Origin: Liolophura sinensis
Lineage: Eukaryota > Mollusca > Polyplacophora > Chitonida > Chitonidae
Direction of reading: 5' to 3'
DNA length: 64,000 bases
NCBI RefSeq assembly: GCF_032854445.1
Contig: NC_088295.1
Span: 67,921,058-67,985,057 of the forward strand
The notes under the pieces: generated by a model
What the model saw: only the letters and a program-made list of their open reading frames with translations
Told to the model about the DNA's origin: nothing
Databases searched by the model: none
Part shown: piece after piece, positions 27,801 through 39,154 of the stretch
Numbering within the stretch: the stretch's first letter is position 1
How the letters are laid out: each line of letters opens with the position of its first letter
Translations under genes and position numbers: made by a program

Positions 27801-30800
27801 AGATCAAGGTCAACCTGTTGTGTTTGCTGGGATTGGGTGTTATAACCAGGAAGTAGTTATCAGAGAACATGCTATAAAGTCTGGTTCATAAACATCCACA
27901 TTAAAAATCGGTGTCATTATTAAGGCTTTCCTTGTGATTTACAGTTGAACTACTCACTATGAAGATTTATGAAGCAGCTGGAATCCTTTCTGGTGTCTTT
28001 TTTTCTCTGTCAGTATTGGCCATTTCATTTGTTACAGTGAAAGTTTTCATTTGGTCTGATTTCCTGTTCCAGATTGAAGTCTTGCAAGCAGAGGTTCTAG
28101 CTCTCAAACAAATTGTCCTAACCTCCACCCCGAGCACACCAAACAAACACCTCCACCCCCAGATAGAGACCAGCCCAGCCACAAGAAGAAGGAGAGCCGC
28201 CCCTTCTGGAAAGGTCACAGGAGGTCTACTAGTCATCACGAGTTTACGAAGGAGTCACGTCAAGAGGCAGAAGAAAGGCAGCAGGAGTCAATACGGATTG
28301 TTGAGGTGCCATTTTATTTTTATGTCTAACATGCGGCTCTTTGGGAATTATTGTGGAAGATGTTCTTCTTGTTTTTAGTCATGGGGGTACATTTAGCGTA
28401 TCTGTCACAGATTGTGACTGCTCACCAATCTTTGTTTCTTGTTTTTCCAGAAAAAGAAAAGCTGTAGTAATCTTTCAGTATCATACATGTGTTTTGAACC
28501 AATAACCTTAGACCAAGTAGGTTTGTCAAATACCGGCAACATACTTAGCCTTCCTCCTGGTCCTGTTGGCTTTTCTCCACCCAAAATTAAATTACCATTT
28601 ATGTAATTGAGTTAGTCTTCAGCATAATGGAGAAGCATACTGTCGACAAACAAACTTTAAGAAGGAGTTCAAAGAAGCTGCCAATTCAGCCTAAGTAAAT
28701 GTTCACTTGATGCAAAATAAGTTGTTTTTTCACCATCAACATAAATATAGATACATGTGTACATGCTATTGTGATAATATACACTGTTATTAAAGTGAGA
28801 ATTTGGGGCCTCCGTGGTCCGGTGGTTAGCATGCTAGTGCAGTACAGTGGCTCAGGAATCTTTCAGCAATGTGGCTGCTGTGAGTTCAAGTTCAGGTCAT
28901 GCTGGCTTCCTCCGGTTGTACATGGGAAGGTCTCTTTTGCAATCTGCAGATTTCGTGGGTTTTCCCTGGGCACTAACAGATTTCCTCCTGCCATAACGCT
29001 GGCTGCTGTCGTATAAGTGAAATATTCTGGAGCATCAGTCAGATAAACACACGTAAATAAAGCCAGAATCAATTCTGTGGGTATGGGTATTGTCATTACT
29101 TTTGTGTATTTTTCTGCAGGTTGATCCAGTCTGCATACTGGAGTTTAGGTCATGGCGACAAAGTCCACAGCTCTCCAGAAACTGCCAGTTTTTATCACGG
29201 GTTGTGTTTGAAGACATTGCTCCCTGCTTAAACTTTGCAAGTAAAGAGGTGAGAGGCAGTAGATATATGCAATAAATATTTACGAACTGTCACTCAAGAA
29301 CATGAATTTGACTAATCATAGTCAGCATGATCACAAATCAATTGTGCATATGTGCAATTTTTCTACCCCATGATGGCACTGTAATAGCTTTCATCAAAAA
29401 CCAAGTCACAGTTGCTGTAAATGATCTAAAATTTCGCCTCCAAAAGTGCTTTTTTTATAGACAAATAAATGTTCAAACTTACATTTTTCCTGTAGGGTAT
29501 TACCCTACCTTGAAAGGAGTTCTTAAAATACCTTTTCAGATCAATGGGACTCTAAGAATCAGGCATAATGGTCACCTTAGCCATGGGTGAAATATTAACA
29601 TGTTTGAGTGGCATTTAGAAGTTGGGATGGAAGTACCTTGGACAAGGCATTCTTATGGATATACAACATAAGAATGTCATTATGAAATATTAGATCATTT
29701 ACCATAACCTTTTCAGAAGGGAGTTGTGGGACATGAGGCTTATGGAATCTATCCATTTCTATCCTGCTTTAAGGGATGATTATATAGGCTACTAATTTCC
29801 ATTACCCGAAATCTTCAACAAAATCTACCAATATAAGATGCAGTTTGAAAACATAACACATAAGATTTTGAACACTGAAATGTATTGTTTAGATGGGGGC
29901 ACATGTGAACTTCACAGAAATTATAAAATAACTGTCCAGATCAGACAATGTTCCTCTAATATGTCAACACCTGTGCAGTGCCTGTGCTTGAATTGGTGGA
30001 GGATTTAGGGTGTTACTGATTATAGAACTTGTTCATATAATGGACCACTTGAACATACTGCTCTGTTTTCACAACTATGTCCACACTTCAGTTTCCAGTC
30101 AGACAAGACTCTAAATCTATGTAATCTGGACCAAGCACACCAGATTGTGTTCTGCTTGTTTATGTGTTCATTGATCATTATATTGATTAACCAATTTTTT
30201 TTTCAGTTTTTATATAATGATATACATGTATGTATGTTTTCCCTTTCACCTGTTTACAGTTAGCAGCCAGGGTACAACAATGTGTAGAGAACAACACCCT
30301 GACGATAGAACCCATCTCTGGGGACAGTTCGTTCCCAAGGTTAGAGACCAACACCTTACATCTTTTCTTACAAACGTCCTAAGCTTTAACCTTTATGATT
30401 ACATGTATAAGTAGGTTACTGTGCATTATATACTGTAAATGCCTTTTTATTCGCGTTGCACTAACAATCACTGATTTCCCGTCAAACACATTTCCACGAA
30501 AATAAGTGTCATCGAATTTAAAACCCATGTAAGTAATTCATTAATGTAGCATGCGTTGCAGTTATAAATTTGTTAACAACCACTACCATTCTAATACTTT
30601 TTGAAACATGTTAATTAGAATACCTAATTAGAATGTATTCCGGCTTTCACAAATCCGGCTAAATTGATCGTCAGTTAATCTTGTTTTCATTTAAGGATGC
30701 TTAGCTCCGTCTAAGTATTGCCACATTGGGGCCTTGTTGTTGTTGTTGATTTATGTGCTGCACTTAGAGACATACAAATCAATAATTTGTACTGGGCGTG

Positions 30801-32932
30801 TGTATGTGATACTGTATACATACGATGAGAGCGGCTGTTTTTTTATCAACTGTATTTGCCTCCCGGTAAGATCACCTTTCCGACACACCAGATACATCGC
30901 TTGGGGGTTTCCGGACTTCAAACTTCCTTTCATAATGATGATTTCTGAGAAATTTACTCAAATCTGTCACAGTTCACTCAAAGTTTCACTCACACTGCTG
31001 ATGCATGAGAATTAAACAGTGGGATTTATTTATATCACATTTAATCCCTAGTCGTCTCCCAAAGTGAGTGACACGAATATTTGCTCACACAGCAGGTAAG
31101 GGCTTCGTCTTATAAAGATTAACAGTCTTCAAAAGATAAAAAGATTAGGAGGATTAACTTTCTTTGTCTGATCAAGTTACTGTTTTGTACAGAATTTTTG
31201 TCACATCTTACAGCTACAAACAAGTTTAAATGATAACATTTTTACTTGAATGCTTGAGTTGGTTTACAACTGGACGTTTCTGTATTGAAGTTTAATTTTT
31301 GTTTAGCAGTTGTCCAAAAATTCTGTTATGACCCGCAAAAGTTGATTCCCACGAATGTGTCTTCTTACCAATCCGCGAAAGTTCATGCCCGCGAATAAAA
31401 AGGCATTTACAGTAGTTGACTTTACATCACCTGGTTTTATTGAACGACAGTTATATCAGGCAATTTGTCAGGTATTCGTGGTAGAAGACATTTTTTGTTT
31501 TTCCTCCCATAGACTGGGCTCTTATTGTATAACTGAAATTGTTCAGAAAAACATGAAACTTCCATCTGACAGGTAAATGCTCCAGGTACTTATGTAGTAG
31601 TAGTACTAGTAGTAGTAAGGAGCATCATTGAAGTGCTTTGTTCTGTATTCTGTCTTGGACAAGGTTGCGTCTTTTCTGTCCCCTTTCACCTACCATCCCC
31701 CAACACCACTCAATCCCTCCTATTTTATTATACTTTTATTTTGTCTTGTCCCTGATGCGTTTATACTAGAGGAGCTGGTTTTCATGTCCTCAGGCTCTTT
31801 GTCATTAAATTGGCCTGACGTCATGCAAAATAAAACTACTTTGTGTATTTGTCCACAGAAAGTGCTCCTTGTCTGATTCTCCTAAGTTATGCAATTATAA
31901 GATAAAGCTGGGAGAAGACACCCGGTGGTACCCCATATCACAACACTGTAGAAACAGAGTAAGTACTCAAGCACTCAACACATCTCACACAGCAGTCTGT
32001 ACAGCTCAAATACCATAAATAAAATAAACTTTCACCCTAAAAAGGCCAGTTTTAGAGGTATATAGATGTAATAAGACACTCCTTTTTGTGCTGAAACTTT
32101 TTTGCTGTTCCCAGTAAAAAGTCATGCTGCTTTGTGCTTAAGAAAGTACGAGGGTGTACTTTCTCTTTATAGCAAACATGTGTTGATGCTGTAATTCTTC
32201 ATTCCGTTTGCATGTTTGCATGATTTTATTAAAGCATACTCTGAGGGCATTATTCTGTGTAGACTGATTAAAGTATACTAGTAGCGAAGCCCACAACTGG
32301 TTAACCCATCATTGTAGGTTTGTCTCAAAAATAAAATTATGAAGGAGCATAAATCACACGCTGAAAGTAGCTCTTGGATGTTCAAAAATGGTCGAGGAAT
32401 TTTGGCATTGTCAAATAAATGATTAAACAATGATTGGTACAAAACAAAAGGTGTCACATAATCGTAGCATATTTCTAATAAGGAAATGAAGGATTTTCAT
32501 AATTAAGGTTTCTTTTTCTTTCTTACAGATAGCATCTGTGTGTGACTTCTATACCTATATCAGGTATATATATCAGGGCCTCGTGAAAAGTGAAGGTGAG
32601 AAAACTTTTAAAACAGTATATTTCTGTTAATTTTTATCCTATTATACACATGGAGTATGAATAGATGTGGAATAAGTACAGCTGTTGTCTGTTAAGAGAT
32701 ACACACATTTGACCATTTATATTTATGCATGCTCTCACTGTCTTCCATTTTCACTAAACCAATGAACAAATAACGAGACATTTCTGTATTTGTTTTTAAA
32801 TTATCTTTGATTATCATCAGTTCAAGGTGAAATTTTTGTAATTGTTTCTTCCATTTTGCAGATAAAGATGTTTATAATGAGATTGTTCGACTGAGGCGGC
32901 AGATGGCATTGTCAAGACTGGGGCTGTTGTAG
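12490..32932 (+). CDS. RAB3IP: RAB3IP / Rabin8-like Rab8 guanine nucleotide exchange factor, ten coding exons
   Basis: Coding exons: 12490-12827, 25459-25645, 27179-27274, 27616-27693, 28073-28305, 29120-29248, 30260-30339, 31859-31958, 32529-32595, 32862-32932. All introns are GT-AG and all phases agree. The product would be about 459 residues, close to human Rabin8 (about 460). Residues 155-247 are a Sec2 coiled coil with the phrases [31 protein letters not shown] and [13 protein letters not shown], which match the family closely. Residues 312-459 are the conserved C-terminal part ([29 protein letters not shown]-like [13 protein letters not shown]). In animals this protein activates Rab8 in vesicle traffic to the primary cilium. 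The first 110 residues are Asn/Ser-rich and poorly conserved. Exon 5 is 233 bases where 234 are needed (see its entry). The frame is open upstream of the ATG within the exon, so a further 5' coding exon is possible. RAB3IL1 is the only other real candidate; invertebrates usually have one gene for both. Confidence 0.93.
13205..13430. mobile_element. Short MITE-like element, copy 1
   Basis: Begins CATTCCTCAACCTTTTTG and ends AAAAAGGTTGAAAAATTAC, so the ends are imperfect inverted repeats. The interior (AAAGAGCAACTTTCAGTGCA, GGGCTTCACAAA, ACTTCAGAATATGCTTGAA) is shared with the copy at 17963-18186. Confidence 0.6.
17077..17094. repeat. (AC)n microsatellite
   Basis: Nine AC dinucleotides in a row, followed by ATTGGG. 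Confidence 0.9.
17963..18186. mobile_element. Short MITE-like element, copy 2
   Basis: Shares AAAGAGCAACTTTCACTACA, TCAGGGCTTCACAAA, GGCTTCAGAATATACTTGAA and AAACACCTTG with the copy at 13205-13430. The ends TACCCTAATTTCTC and GTTGAACAATTACAGTA are imperfectly inverted. A possible further left-end fragment (TACCCTAATTTCTTCAA) lies at 8050. Confidence 0.55.
19124..19337. mobile_element. Short MITE-like element, copy 3 (more diverged)
   Basis: The left end AAATCTTCAACCTTTCAAC and right end GAAAAGGTTGAAGAATTAC are inverted relative to each other, and the size matches the other two copies. The interior is more diverged (ACTTTTTTCAGTGGAATTTA and TCATAAACTGTG are alignable at best). Confidence 0.45.
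25459..25645 (+). CDS. RAB3IP: RAB3IP coding exon 2 (residues 113-175)
   Basis: Acceptor GTTTTCAG, donor AGG|GTGAGA. Encodes [20 protein letters not shown] and then the start of the Sec2 coiled coil ([18 protein letters not shown]). Ends in phase 0. Confidence 0.93.
27179..27274 (+). CDS. RAB3IP: RAB3IP coding exon 3 (residues 176-207, Sec2 coiled coil)
   Basis: Acceptor ACTTTCAG, donor GAG|GTTAGA. Encodes [20 protein letters not shown] and [12 protein letters not shown], the most conserved part of the Sec2 exchange-factor coil. Phase 0 on both sides. Confidence 0.96.
27616..27693 (+). CDS. RAB3IP: RAB3IP coding exon 4 (residues 208-233, Sec2 coiled coil)
   Basis: Acceptor TTTCTTAAG, donor AAG|GTGAGG. 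Encodes [20 protein letters not shown] and SEAANK. Phase 0 on both sides. Confidence 0.95.
28073..28305 (+). CDS. RAB3IP: RAB3IP coding exon 5 with an apparent one-base loss
   Basis: Acceptor TGTTCCAG, donor GAG|GTGCCA. The first half reads [20 protein letters not shown] in one frame. The second half reads [20 protein letters not shown] in the frame two bases on, matching the KKGH-type segment after the Sec2 coil in Rabin8. Both neighbours are in phase 0, so the exon should be a multiple of three, but it is 233 bases. The change of frame must lie between about 28135 and 28170; the run CCACCCCCAG at 28156-28165 is a likely place for a lost C. It may be an assembly error or a real allele. Confidence 0.88.
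28805..29060 (+). mobile_element. Full-length tRNA-headed SINE in RAB3IP intron 5
   Basis: Starts GGGGCCTCCGTGGTCCGGTG, with an A-box-like TGGTTAGCATGC and a B-box-like GAGTTCAAGTT. The middle has GGGAAGGTCTC and GGGTTTTCCCTGGGC, and the tail GTCGTATAAGTGAAATATTC is that of the other copies. It lies about 60 bases upstream of exon 6. Confidence 0.85.
29120..29248 (+). CDS. RAB3IP: RAB3IP coding exon 6 (residues 312-354)
   Basis: Acceptor TTTCTGCAG, donor GAG|GTGAGA. Encodes [20 protein letters not shown], then [20 protein letters not shown], matching the FRLW, CPFL and DIFPCLTF phrases of vertebrate Rabin8. Phase 0 on both sides. Confidence 0.93.
30260..30339 (+). CDS. RAB3IP: RAB3IP coding exon 7 (residues 355-380 and part of 381)
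   Basis: Acceptor TGTTTACAG, donor CCAAG|GTTAGA. Encodes [20 protein letters not shown], equivalent to the VENNTLSIEP segment of Rabin8. Ends in phase 2. Confidence 0.93.
30433..31412. mobile_element. Non-autonomous DNA transposon (MITE-like), about 980 bp, in RAB3IP intron 7
   Basis: The left end CTGTAAATGCCTTTTTATTC (continuing GCG) and the right end are perfect inverted repeats of 23 bases, flanked on both sides by TA. A TA target fits the Tc1/mariner superfamily, but only the ends were recognised. The interior has no long reading frame, so it cannot encode a transposase. The perfect ends suggest a recent insertion. Confidence 0.75.
31859..31958 (+). CDS. RAB3IP: RAB3IP coding exon 8 (residues 381-414)
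   Basis: Acceptor TGTCCACAG, donor AGA|GTAAGT. Encodes [20 protein letters not shown] and [13 protein letters not shown], matching KCALTGQSKSCKHRIKLGDS in vertebrates. Ends in phase 0. Confidence 0.94.
32529..32595 (+). CDS. RAB3IP: RAB3IP coding exon 9 (residues 415-436 and part of 437)
   Basis: Acceptor TTCTTACAG, donor GAAG|GTGAGA. Encodes [20 protein letters not shown], the [20 protein letters not shown] segment of Rabin8. Ends in phase 1. Confidence 0.95.
32862..32932 (+). CDS. RAB3IP: RAB3IP last coding exon (residues 437-459 and stop)
   Basis: Acceptor CATTTTGCAG. Encodes [20 protein letters not shown] and GLL, then TAG at 32930-32932. Vertebrate Rabin8 ends a few residues later, so the C terminus is of normal length. 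Confidence 0.93.
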
Positions 32933-33591
32933 CTTGACTTCACATTTCATGTCCATTCTCGTTCATAAACATTGCTGAGAAAGCTATGAAATCCAGCCTT
33001 GGAGAGGATCGAGTGACTTTGTTGAACTGGACTGAGATAACCAAGGCAGTGTAATGTGTAGTAATGCATGGAGTAGGTGTCAACTGTCAAAAGTGAGCTT
33101 GGTATGGGAATTCCTGTCAGAGATTCTTCACTAAGTGCCAAGTTTGTCACTCCTGGAGTGGTCTTGTCCATTGTCATCATTTCATGTATGTTATCCATCC
33201 AGAGGAGTTGTGAATTCATCAAATTCATCATTGTGAAGTCATTGCGGACCTTGGACTTGAGAGCAGCTACATATAACAGTTATCTCCTTGTGTGACTTCA
33301 TTATCTCTCCTTGGAGTATGGCTGGATTAAACCGAAAGCCTGGCGTGCAAGCAGTGAAACCTGCCATACCCACCTGTGTAATCTGTCAACTCCCATCCAC
33401 CGGTAATTAAAAACAAACTAAGTTAAATAAAAAATGATCACTGAAAAGCCAACTCATAATGATGTGTGTTAACACTCCCAAGAACGAGTTCTTTGCCATA
33501 TTAGTCTGAAGACACTCATGGAATGTATGTAACAGTCTTTGTGTACTAGACTGAAACACTGTGGACTTGAAATGGATACTTGCAGAATTAA

Positions 33592-33597
33592 AATAAA
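33592..33597 (+). terminator. Candidate poly(A) signal for RAB3IP
   Basis: AATAAA about 660 bases after the RAB3IP stop codon. It is the first canonical signal I found downstream, but longer 3' ends cannot be excluded. Confidence 0.5.
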
Positions 33598-35699
33598 GAA
33601 TTAACCAGAATTAAAAGTCATCTGATACATAAACATGTGTTTTAACATGTATGATTTCAGGAACAAGGGTATTAGAAGTACATACCATCACAGACGTAGC
33701 TGGTACAGGAACTTATCTGGTCGTTGTACAGATAGCTCTAGAACATTGTAGTATTGATTTATCATGTGTACAATCAAGGTGCCCCTGGGTGTAACTCATT
33801 TACCATCTGTACAAAATATTTAATTTGTATAATTTTTTTTCTATTTAACTTCAAACCATAAGGTACAAACTTTCGTGTTTTATGCATATATAAATATATA
33901 TTAGAGATGAATTACAAGCTCATTCAAGTTTATATGGTTCTTTGCATGTTGTCCTTCAATGTATGTCCTTCATATGTTTGTGATGCTTGATAGCTTTGAA
34001 CCTTGTGTTTAAAATGTTGACCCAAAATGACCAGATAAACTTGGAAACATCTTTATGAACAATGGAAACTTTCCCAAATTTGTGAAAATTTTAGAATATT
34101 TTTCCTAAAGCCAAAGGGTAAATCAAATTTTTTAAGTATATAGTGTTTCATTTTTTAATCTATTTCTTTACATAATCTTACTTTGACTTTAAGGTAAGGT
34201 TGGAAAACAACATGTGGAATTTTTATGCTTTAGGCATGTCAAGATGAGAGATTATATTATTGTTGTTGGTGTTTTCTGCCTTATTGGTATACAATGAAGT
34301 GAAATCAAATAATTGGTTGGTGGAACTGGAATTGTGTAGACACTACATTAATGAAACGACATGTTAAAGTCTCCCGGGAAGTATTAGCTGGCCAGTCATA
34401 GTGTGTCACCATTATAAGCTGTAGTGGTTAGATATTAGTACAGCAACACAAGACCATTTTAGTCGTGACCATGTGTCATGGCATCCATGGTATATTGTGT
34501 TTATACAAACATAGTGTGGCCAAGTATCTGTCATACATATTTTTGGATACGGCCTTTTGTTTTTTCAGGCATCTTATCTTTTCAGGATGGATTCCATCAC
34601 ATCTGCATACTTGTACCAGTATTGTTGCTTATTGGAGATCAGGCACTACTTTCTCCTATGATTTGGTTGTGTTACTTATGTAGTATGTATGATTAAAATT
34701 TCTACTTAATTTTTGTACATCTTTGTATATAATGTGTGTTTATAAAATATCAGAATGTGGCGTGTCAAAGGAATGCATGACATCAAAAGTCACAATCCCT
34801 TGCTTTAGTCCTGGTAAGGAGTTTGGATTGGACTTAAGTTGTAGACAGACCCTAGCCCTAGCTGGAAGAGTGGACTAGATTGCATTGGTTCGGATAACTG
34901 TGTGCTTCACCAATATGTTTTTATCAGTCTCCTGCTGGCTCTTCTATGGTCAGTAGATTTTACTAGTTCCTGGCACAGTGCTCTGGTTTCCCCTTGCTCA
35001 CAGACCTGACCATTATCAGAATCAGAGACATTATCATCAAGATATGTAGTAGTGTTAGCGGTCAAATATGGAAGTAAACATATGTTTAATTACATTTCAA
35101 ATGGCATTGTCATTTGCAGGTCACATTGCTTATCACAATTAACCTGTATATAGCAGGGTCATTCACTGAATTTTACATTATCTAAGGTTAGAAGAATGTT
35201 TTTACAGCTGTTTACACAACTGAAATGCTGATGATGACCAGCATTTTTATTTAGGTGTTAGTTACACAAAAAATACTGGTCACTAGTGTTTCTATTCTGG
35301 CATTTAACACTGATATACTTATCTCTGAGGTGGACTCATTTTGTATTCTTGTACTTCTCATTGAACATCATTGAACTGTGGGTTATTGTTAAATGTGTCA
35401 ATTGAACATAGTTGAAGGCTGATATAAGATTAGTTACATACACGTACATTTAAGGACATGGACAGTACTGATTGTTTGTTTATAGTAATGCCAATTATAG
35501 TATTAAGTTATGAACAATCCTGACAGACCTGTTTAATTGTATAAACAACTAATATTGGGACAATCAGTCAGACTGAACATACACTAACAACCATATCACA
35601 GTGGGAGGGAGAATCATCCCTGAATACGCTCTGTTTCTGGTACGGGACCTTGTGTATGGTTCTATTACCTAATTTATGAGAAGAAAACAAACTATAGGT

Positions 35700-36155
35700 G
35701 GCCTTTTCAAGCAGGTTAGGTTTTCCAGACGTGAATAACTTTACCATTTAACTTTACACACAAGTTAAGAGTAGTTGAAAATATTTGGCCGTTATTAGCG
35801 GTTTTCAAGTTTTTCTTACGTGAATAACAATGTAGCCTACTTCACCACTTAACTGAACACACAAGTTAAAAGGAATCTAAAATATTTTGGAATTTTCTTG
35901 ACCGTTTCGAGCATTTTAAGTTTTCCAGACATGAAAAACTATGTTCTTTCCTACTGAACTTTACATACCAGTTAAGAGTAGTCTAAAATATGTTGGAAGG
36001 TACTTGGCCTTTACAAGCAGTTTTCCTTTTTGCACATGAATAATTATTTACTTTACAACTTAACTTTAATAACACACAAGTTAAAAATGAGTCTAAAATA
36101 TTTTGGAATGTTCTTTACTGCATCAAGAAGGTTGAAGCTTTTCCACACATGTATA
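35700..36155. repeat. Degenerate tandem repeat, about 105 bp, four copies
   Basis: The anchor ACACAAGTTAA or a variant recurs near 35761, 35862, 35969 and 36077 (spacings 101, 107, 108). In each unit it is followed by a GTCTAAAATATTTTGGAA-like phrase and a TTTTCCAGACATGAATAACT-like phrase. The copies have diverged a good deal, so the array is old. Confidence 0.75.
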
Positions 36156-37571
36156 ACTACTTTATCACAAAAACACTGAAAACAAGTTAAATTTGTTGAT
36201 CATGAACAATTTAGTCTATATGTAAAAGTATACATGGTTGTCCATTGCTGGATGTTGTGACAGTCACGGTGTGGAAATGCACAGGGATAATATGTTGGGG
36301 CAAGTTAAACAACCATGAGGTGAATGTGACAAGACTACTTTAGTTGTGGGTAGCTTGAAGCTGTGTCACAGTTAAGTGGGTTGATTGGGTCCATGTACAG
36401 GTGAAGGCCAAAATGTCATGTTTGTTGCCATATATTTGCATGTCTGATGACAGGTATAGTGTTGTGTTGAGGGTTTCGTGCTGTGGGCTCAATCAATAAT
36501 GGCAAGTTTTCAGGCAGAATTAGTGACTTAAGAGCCTGATAATAACTTGAGTCTGGACTAAAGGGAGACTTGACATCGAAGTCAAGAGTATAAGAATGTA
36601 AGCCAGACTTGTCCTTCATACACTTTCATTATCTGTAAGAGTTGAACTTTGTGTTTTTTTTTACCTGTATATACAATTATGTTGTCTATTATAACATTTT
36701 CATAAAACCAGCTAAGTACATGAATTTTGTTCACATTTTTTCTGCTTGTAGAACTGTTCACAACACGTAAAAGTTGTACTTATTTTTCACTTGACATCAG
36801 AGAAACACATTGAAAATTTCAGCATGTATAGATTTACGTAAGTTTGTGGGACTGAGCTGGTAATGTCAAGGATAATATTGTTCAGTAATCATAACTTGGC
36901 ACTCTGGAAAAAGCTCAAAAAATGGTGACATATACAGCAACTGGTAGTCATGGTGATAGTGGTCACTCTCTGGTTGATCGCTGGTTGATCACTCTCTACA
37001 TGTGTCTAAACTGCCTGACTGCAGTAGTATGACCCACTAATTTTGAACAGGATCATTCTTATGCAGAAGACAATGGAAGTTTTCATTGTTTTGAGACTTC
37101 TGTGATCATTATCAAAGGAGCTGAAACTGCCCAACGTAGCCCCAACATCTTGGTGATCATGTCTCGATGTCTGCGTAAGCTGGGATAAGTTTGCCTTCAG
37201 TTGAGTATCATCCCTTTACTTTAACGGCAGAGCACAGTAGCTAACACAATCTATTTATTCACAGCTCCCTGCAGTGAATTGAACTACTTGTACCAGCAGT
37301 TTAGGAGAGCCATTGTTCCAACAGAGTTTATAAACCTGAATATTGTTGATGTAATATTTTAAATGAATTGACAAAGCTCATGTGTTTTAACAATCAAAGT
37401 CTTCCTGAGGAATGACCCATGAGGGGCCAACCCAACATTGTTTACAATTGTTCTATTGTATGATGTTCAATAAATTGTTTCATATTGTATTGTAACAGTT
37501 TGAGTTCTGTGATAAATTCTTCTTGTAAAGATATTTGGTAAAGCCAGTGGTTCGTTTCTTTTCAAAAAGCA

Positions 37572-38094
37572 AATTGGCTTAGTGGTTAGCATAGAACAGT
37601 GATGCGGGAGTATTCACATCAGTGTGATCAATCCGAAGCCAGCTCATGTTATTTATTTGAATGTTGTTTTACGCCGTGCTCTAAAACATTTCACTTGTAC
37701 GACGGCGGCCAGCATTATGATGGGAGGAAACCAAGAAGAGCCTCGGGGGAAACCCATGACCATTCGCAGGTTGCTTGCAGACCTTCCCACTTGCGGCTGA
37801 AGTCGAAGCCAGAATGAGCTGGACTTTAACTCCCACTGATAACATTGGTGAGAGGCTTCTGGTCATTGTGCCGCACTGGCGTGCTTACCCACTCAGTCAC
37901 GGGTGCCCCCCAGCTCGTGTTGGCTTCTTCTCCAGTCAAGAGGAAAGATATGGCAGCAATCTGTGGATGATCATGGGTTTCCTCGAGGTTCTGTCCCGTT
38001 TCCACCCCCATAATGCTGGCCTCTTTCGTATCAGTTAAATATTCGCAAGTACAGTGTAAAACTCCAATGAAATTTATACATCAAATAAATAGGT
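37572..38094 (+). mobile_element. SINE (+) split by a second SINE
   Basis: The head (GGCTTAGTGGTTAGC, to 37650) and the rest (from 37911: TGGCTTCTTCTCCAG, GGGTTTCCTCGAGGTTCTG, ATAATGCTGGCCTC, GTGTAAAACTCCAAT) form one plus-strand copy of the CACCAAT-tailed SINE interrupted by the minus-strand copy at 37651-37910. Confidence 0.8.
37651..37910 (-). mobile_element. SINE (-) inserted inside another SINE
   Basis: Plus-strand landmarks are ATTTATTTGAATGTTGTTTT, CTTGTACGACGGCGGCCAGC, GGGAAACCCATGACCATTCG and CGGGTGCCCCC. The flanks CAGCTCATGTT (37640-37650) and CAGCTCGTGTT (37911-37921) are an 11-bp target-site duplication with one mismatch. Confidence 0.82.
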
Positions 38095-38714
38095 AAATCT
38101 TTTATCAATATCGAGAATTTTTACCTCTTAACACTATCAGTGGGATGTTGGCAGAAGTCTGAAGTGTGACACTGCGGCTTCAACAGGGCAGTCAGGGTGA
38201 GTAGACCATATAAGCCATTGTATCCAGTGTCACGCAATAAAAGACTTACATTGTGGAAATTTTACTTCACTGCAGCACTACATGGCTCAGCTGAATATTT
38301 CACTAGATAGTTTCTATGGTATGCGTGGGAGACTAATGGCTTCCCGTTCTCACCAAACAGAAGATGGTTTTGTACATGTATACATGTATGTGATGAAGTC
38401 TAGTGTTTTCCCCTTCTAACAAACCATATGGATTATGGTTTGGTACAGTAGTGAGCTACTGTAGTGACTTCCCCCTGTAACATTTCTTTTCTTGAAGCAT
38501 AGCTTACAATTCTTAATAACCCCTCTGTTTTACGCATATTTTGTGTCAATGATTGGAATGTTCGGAAATGACGTGATTTTGGCTTAGCGCCCCCAATTTG
38601 GATAGGTGGACAAACAGACAGGCAAACAGGCAGCAACTGCTACAATACCAATAAGCCAATATTGGTCCTGGAGTATCAACGAGATAAGATAAACATAATA
38701 TTGTCCTTGTACAC

Positions 38715-38720
38715 TTTATT
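38715..38720 (-). terminator. Candidate poly(A) signal for HDAC8
   Basis: AATAAA on the minus strand (TTTATT on the plus strand), about 400 bases past the HDAC8 stop codon. Confidence 0.5.
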
Positions 38721-39117
38721 TTATATTTTATAAAATTCCACTGTACATGCAGTTCACTGATTATATCGTATATTTCACCAAAAATTGAAAAAAGTCATGC
38801 TTTATTTACCATCCTGCCATTAAATCATCTTTAATTTAAATGCTTAAATTTCCTGACAAACGTAAACTTGTACAATTTAACATTATATCCTAAATACAGA
38901 TGTACAACAGTCCTTTTAAATTAAATTAGAACTCATCAATACACAAAACTGACAAAAACAGCATGCTCCAAACCAGCTTATTTAAACATAGTTTTCACAC
39001 TTGTACAGATAAATTCACTGTCTTGGGAATTCTTGAATTAAACATTTTTCTTCCAATTCTCCAACATTCACTTACAGTAATACTGGAAAAGGTGTGATTA
39101 CACATTAAACAACCTCA

Positions 39118-39154
39118 TTATAGGCCAAGATCTTGGAGGTTTTCTGCAAAATAC
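39118..39154 (-). CDS. HDAC8: HDAC8 exon 12 (residues 683-694 and stop)
   Basis: Acceptor TATTTCAG. In one phase it encodes [11 protein letters not shown] and TAA, which resembles the YIKGNLKHVV end of human HDAC8; that phase requires donor TAG|GTTTAT at the end of exon 11. If the stronger donor TTTAG|GTAGGT is used instead, the end reads [16 protein letters not shown]. Confidence 0.65.

Larger units (their letters stand above)
33610..38700. other. Intergenic region between the 3' ends of RAB3IP (+) and HDAC8 (-)
   Basis: The two genes are tail to tail. Apart from the repeats listed separately I see nothing that looks coding; reading frames are short and lack splice-site or protein support. 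Confidence 0.6.

Noticed and set aside
28805-28880. Possible tRNA gene
   Set aside because: A-box and B-box-like words are present but no cloverleaf can be drawn, and the sequence continues into a SINE body and tail. The same holds at 52063, 56675 and 2933.
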